A stretch of DNA of 24,803 nt, taken from assembly GCA_030641485.1 (NCBI GenBank), contig DAOWHJ010000061.1, positions 1 through 24,803 on the forward strand. The letters are read 5' to 3'. Shown here one piece after another: positions 23,515-24,803 of this stretch. Under the pieces are notes generated by a model that ran no database searches, was not told where the DNA came from, and saw nothing but the letters and a program-made list of their open reading frames with translations. The stretch comes from Pseudomonadota bacterium (lineage in GTDB: Bacteria > Desulfobacterota > Anaeroferrophillalia > Anaeroferrophillales > Tharpellaceae). The translations under genes and the position numbers were made by a program. Numbering within the stretch: position 1 is the stretch's first letter; each line of letters starts with the position of its first letter.

Positions 23515-24803
23515 CTACCAACCTTTTGCGGCAAGCTCTAGTGCCCGCCGCATTGCCGAGGCTTTGTTTATGGTCTCCTGATACTCCATTTCAGGATCAG
23601 AGTCGGCAACGATGCCGGCTCCAGCCTGAAAATAGCTCATGCCATCTTTAACGGTTACGGTCCGAATTGTAATCGCAAAATCCATATCCCCGGAAAAACC
23701 AAAATAGCCGACGGCTCCGGCATAAGGACCGCGCCGGGTCGGCTCCAGTTCATCAATAATCTCCAACGCTCTAACCTTGGGCGCACCGCTCACGGTCCCG
23801 GCCGGGTAGCAGGCCCTAAAAGTATCAAACATATCAAGATCAGCTCGCAATTCCCCTTCAACATGGGAAACGATATGCATAACGTGCGAATAGCGTTCGA
23901 CCTTCATCAACTCTTCAACCTGAACCCGACCGTAGTTTGAGACCCGGCCGATATCGTTACGCCCTAAATCAACCAACATGACATGTTCAGCAACCTCTTT
24001 GGGGTCAGCTAAAAGCTCATCTGAAAGACGCCTGTCATCCGCATCATCTACACCTCGTGGGCGGGTTCCGGCAATCGGACGCACGGCCACCCGTCTACCA
24101 TTTTTACGCACTAAAAGCTCCGGTGATGACCCAATTAGACGTTCACCACTAAAATTAAAATGAAACATATATGGCGATGGATTAACCAGTCGCAACGCCC
24201 GATAAATTGCCGCTGGATCAAGTGGTTGCAAGCACTTAAAGCGCTGCGCTAAAACCACCTGAATGAGGTCACCGGCATTAACATAATCAACCGCCTTAAC
24301 CACCATCTCTTGATATTCAGCCTGACTCATATTCGAGATAAAGGTAAGCGGTTCTGAAATTTTGCTTGGGGCAACCCAGTTTAAGGGCTGACGAATTCGC
24401 CGAACCACCTCATCAAGCTCTAACAACGCATCATGATAAATAAGGCCAAGCTTTTTCGAATCCAATCTCGCGTTAGCAACCTTAACGAGACAGATAAGTG
24501 AGAGGCTATGCCGCAGATTGTCGTGAACCAACAATATCCCCGGAACCATAAACCAGGCATCAGCACCTTCGACATCATCATCGACAGTATGGGGGATTTT
24601 TTCAAAGGCCTTAACCGTCTCAAACGAAAAAAAACCAACTGCCCCACCATAAAAATCGGGAAGCCCAGGTACCGGAGCCGGACGCATTTTCTCCATAACT
24701 TTGGCGATCTCAGGGAGGGGGTCCTGAGTCTTAATAACCTCTTCCTCCCCCCCGCCTTTAATCACAATTTCACTATCATGCTGACAAAAGGTCAATGCCG
24801 GCC
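23515..24803 (-). CDS. trpE: Anthranilate synthase component I (5' end outside window)
   Basis: The C-terminal 429 residues of TrpE, which aminates chorismate to anthranilate using ammonia from TrpG. The frame is open to the window edge, so the first 60 to 70 residues, including the LLES-type tryptophan site, are missing and the true start is not visible. The chorismate-binding domain is complete: GGAVGFFSFETVKAF, HVMLVDLGRNDIGRVS, FRACYPAGTVSGAPKVRALEIIDELEPTRRGPYAGAVGYFG and AGAGIVADSDPEMEYQETINKA. These favour TrpE over PabB, as does the operon. Feedback regulation by tryptophan and any leader attenuator lie outside the window. Confidence 0.95.
   Translation of the reverse strand, partial: PALTFCQHDSEIVIKGGGEEEVIKTQDPLPEIAKVMEKMRPAPVPGLPDFYGGAVGFFSFETVKAFEKIPHTVDDDVEGADAWFMVPGILLVHDNLRHSLSLICLVKVANARLDSKKLGLIYHDALLELDEVVRRIRQPLNWVAPSKISEPLTFISNMSQAEYQEMVVKAVDYVNAGDLIQVVLAQRFKCLQPLDPAAIYRALRLVNPSPYMFHFNFSGERLIGSSPELLVRKNGRRVAVRPIAGTRPRGVDDADDRRLSDELLADPKEVAEHVMLVDLGRNDIGRVSNYGRVQVEELMKVERYSHVMHIVSHVEGELRADLDMFDTFRACYPAGTVSGAPKVRALEIIDELEPTRRGPYAGAVGYFGFSGDMDFAITIRTVTVKDGMSYFQAGAGIVADSDPEMEYQETINKASAMRRALELAAKGW

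Noticed and set aside
1..24803. CRISPR arrays, tRNA or rRNA genes, phage or toxin-antitoxin defence systems
   Set aside because: No regularly spaced repeats, no tRNA cloverleaf-like or rRNA sequence noticed, and no nuclease, helicase, integrase or toxin families among the recognised genes.

Overview
The window looks like chromosomal DNA from an anaerobic or microaerophilic Gram-negative bacterium, most plausibly a Desulfobacterota (former Deltaproteobacteria) lineage. This is an inference. It rests on the NIL-domain ferredoxin next to a UPF0280 protein (typical of anaerobes with sulfide-based homocysteine synthesis), proteobacterial-type HtpG, EttA, YhbY and FecCD proteins, and a secreted rhodanese fused to repeated beta-rich modules. 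No rRNA, tRNA, CRISPR array, intact insertion sequence or phage gene was recognised. Nearly all the DNA is accounted for by 24 genes; the trpE gene runs off the right edge.

Layout. 49-2092 (minus): rfbC (dTDP-rhamnose synthesis) and mtaB (tRNA methylthiolation). 2197-4140 (minus): htpG, with its own promoter and a clear intrinsic terminator. 4472-6486 (plus): a TauE/SafE permease and cinA. 6487-6923: an intergenic stretch holding an inverted pair of short GC-rich palindromes that resembles a REP doublet or small MITE. 6924-8609 (plus): exported rhodanese with four repeat modules. 8702-11454 (plus): a translation/ribosome group of yhbY, ettA and an unusual YchF-like protein without the GTPase P-loop. 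11640-11849 (plus): a cold-shock protein with a long leader and a 19-bp perfect terminator hairpin. 12028-15691 (minus): a FecCD-type metal-chelate/cobalamin ABC importer (ATPase, binding protein, permease) preceded by an unrecognised membrane protein. 15755-15926: a possible frameshifted gene remnant. 15963-18852 (minus): a sulfur/Fe-S group of UPF0280, NIL-ferredoxin, an Rrf2 regulator and a cysteine desulfurase. 19018-24803 (minus): trp operon in the order trpE-trpD-trpC-trpF-trpB-trpA, with no trpG between trpE and trpD.

How the genes work together. The trp genes are tightly coupled (overlaps of 1 to 4 bases or gaps of 4 to 11) and take chorismate to tryptophan, needing a glutamine amidotransferase subunit encoded elsewhere. 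The sulfur cluster links sulfide or cysteine sulfur to Fe-S assembly and probably to homocysteine synthesis, under an Rrf2 sensor translated through a stop/start overlap with the ferredoxin. The metal-chelate importer could feed iron or corrinoid to the same metabolism. The most novel-looking items are the P-loop-less YchF relative beside ettA, the rhodanese-repeat exported protein, the unassigned membrane protein in the importer operon, and the sulfur cluster as a unit.
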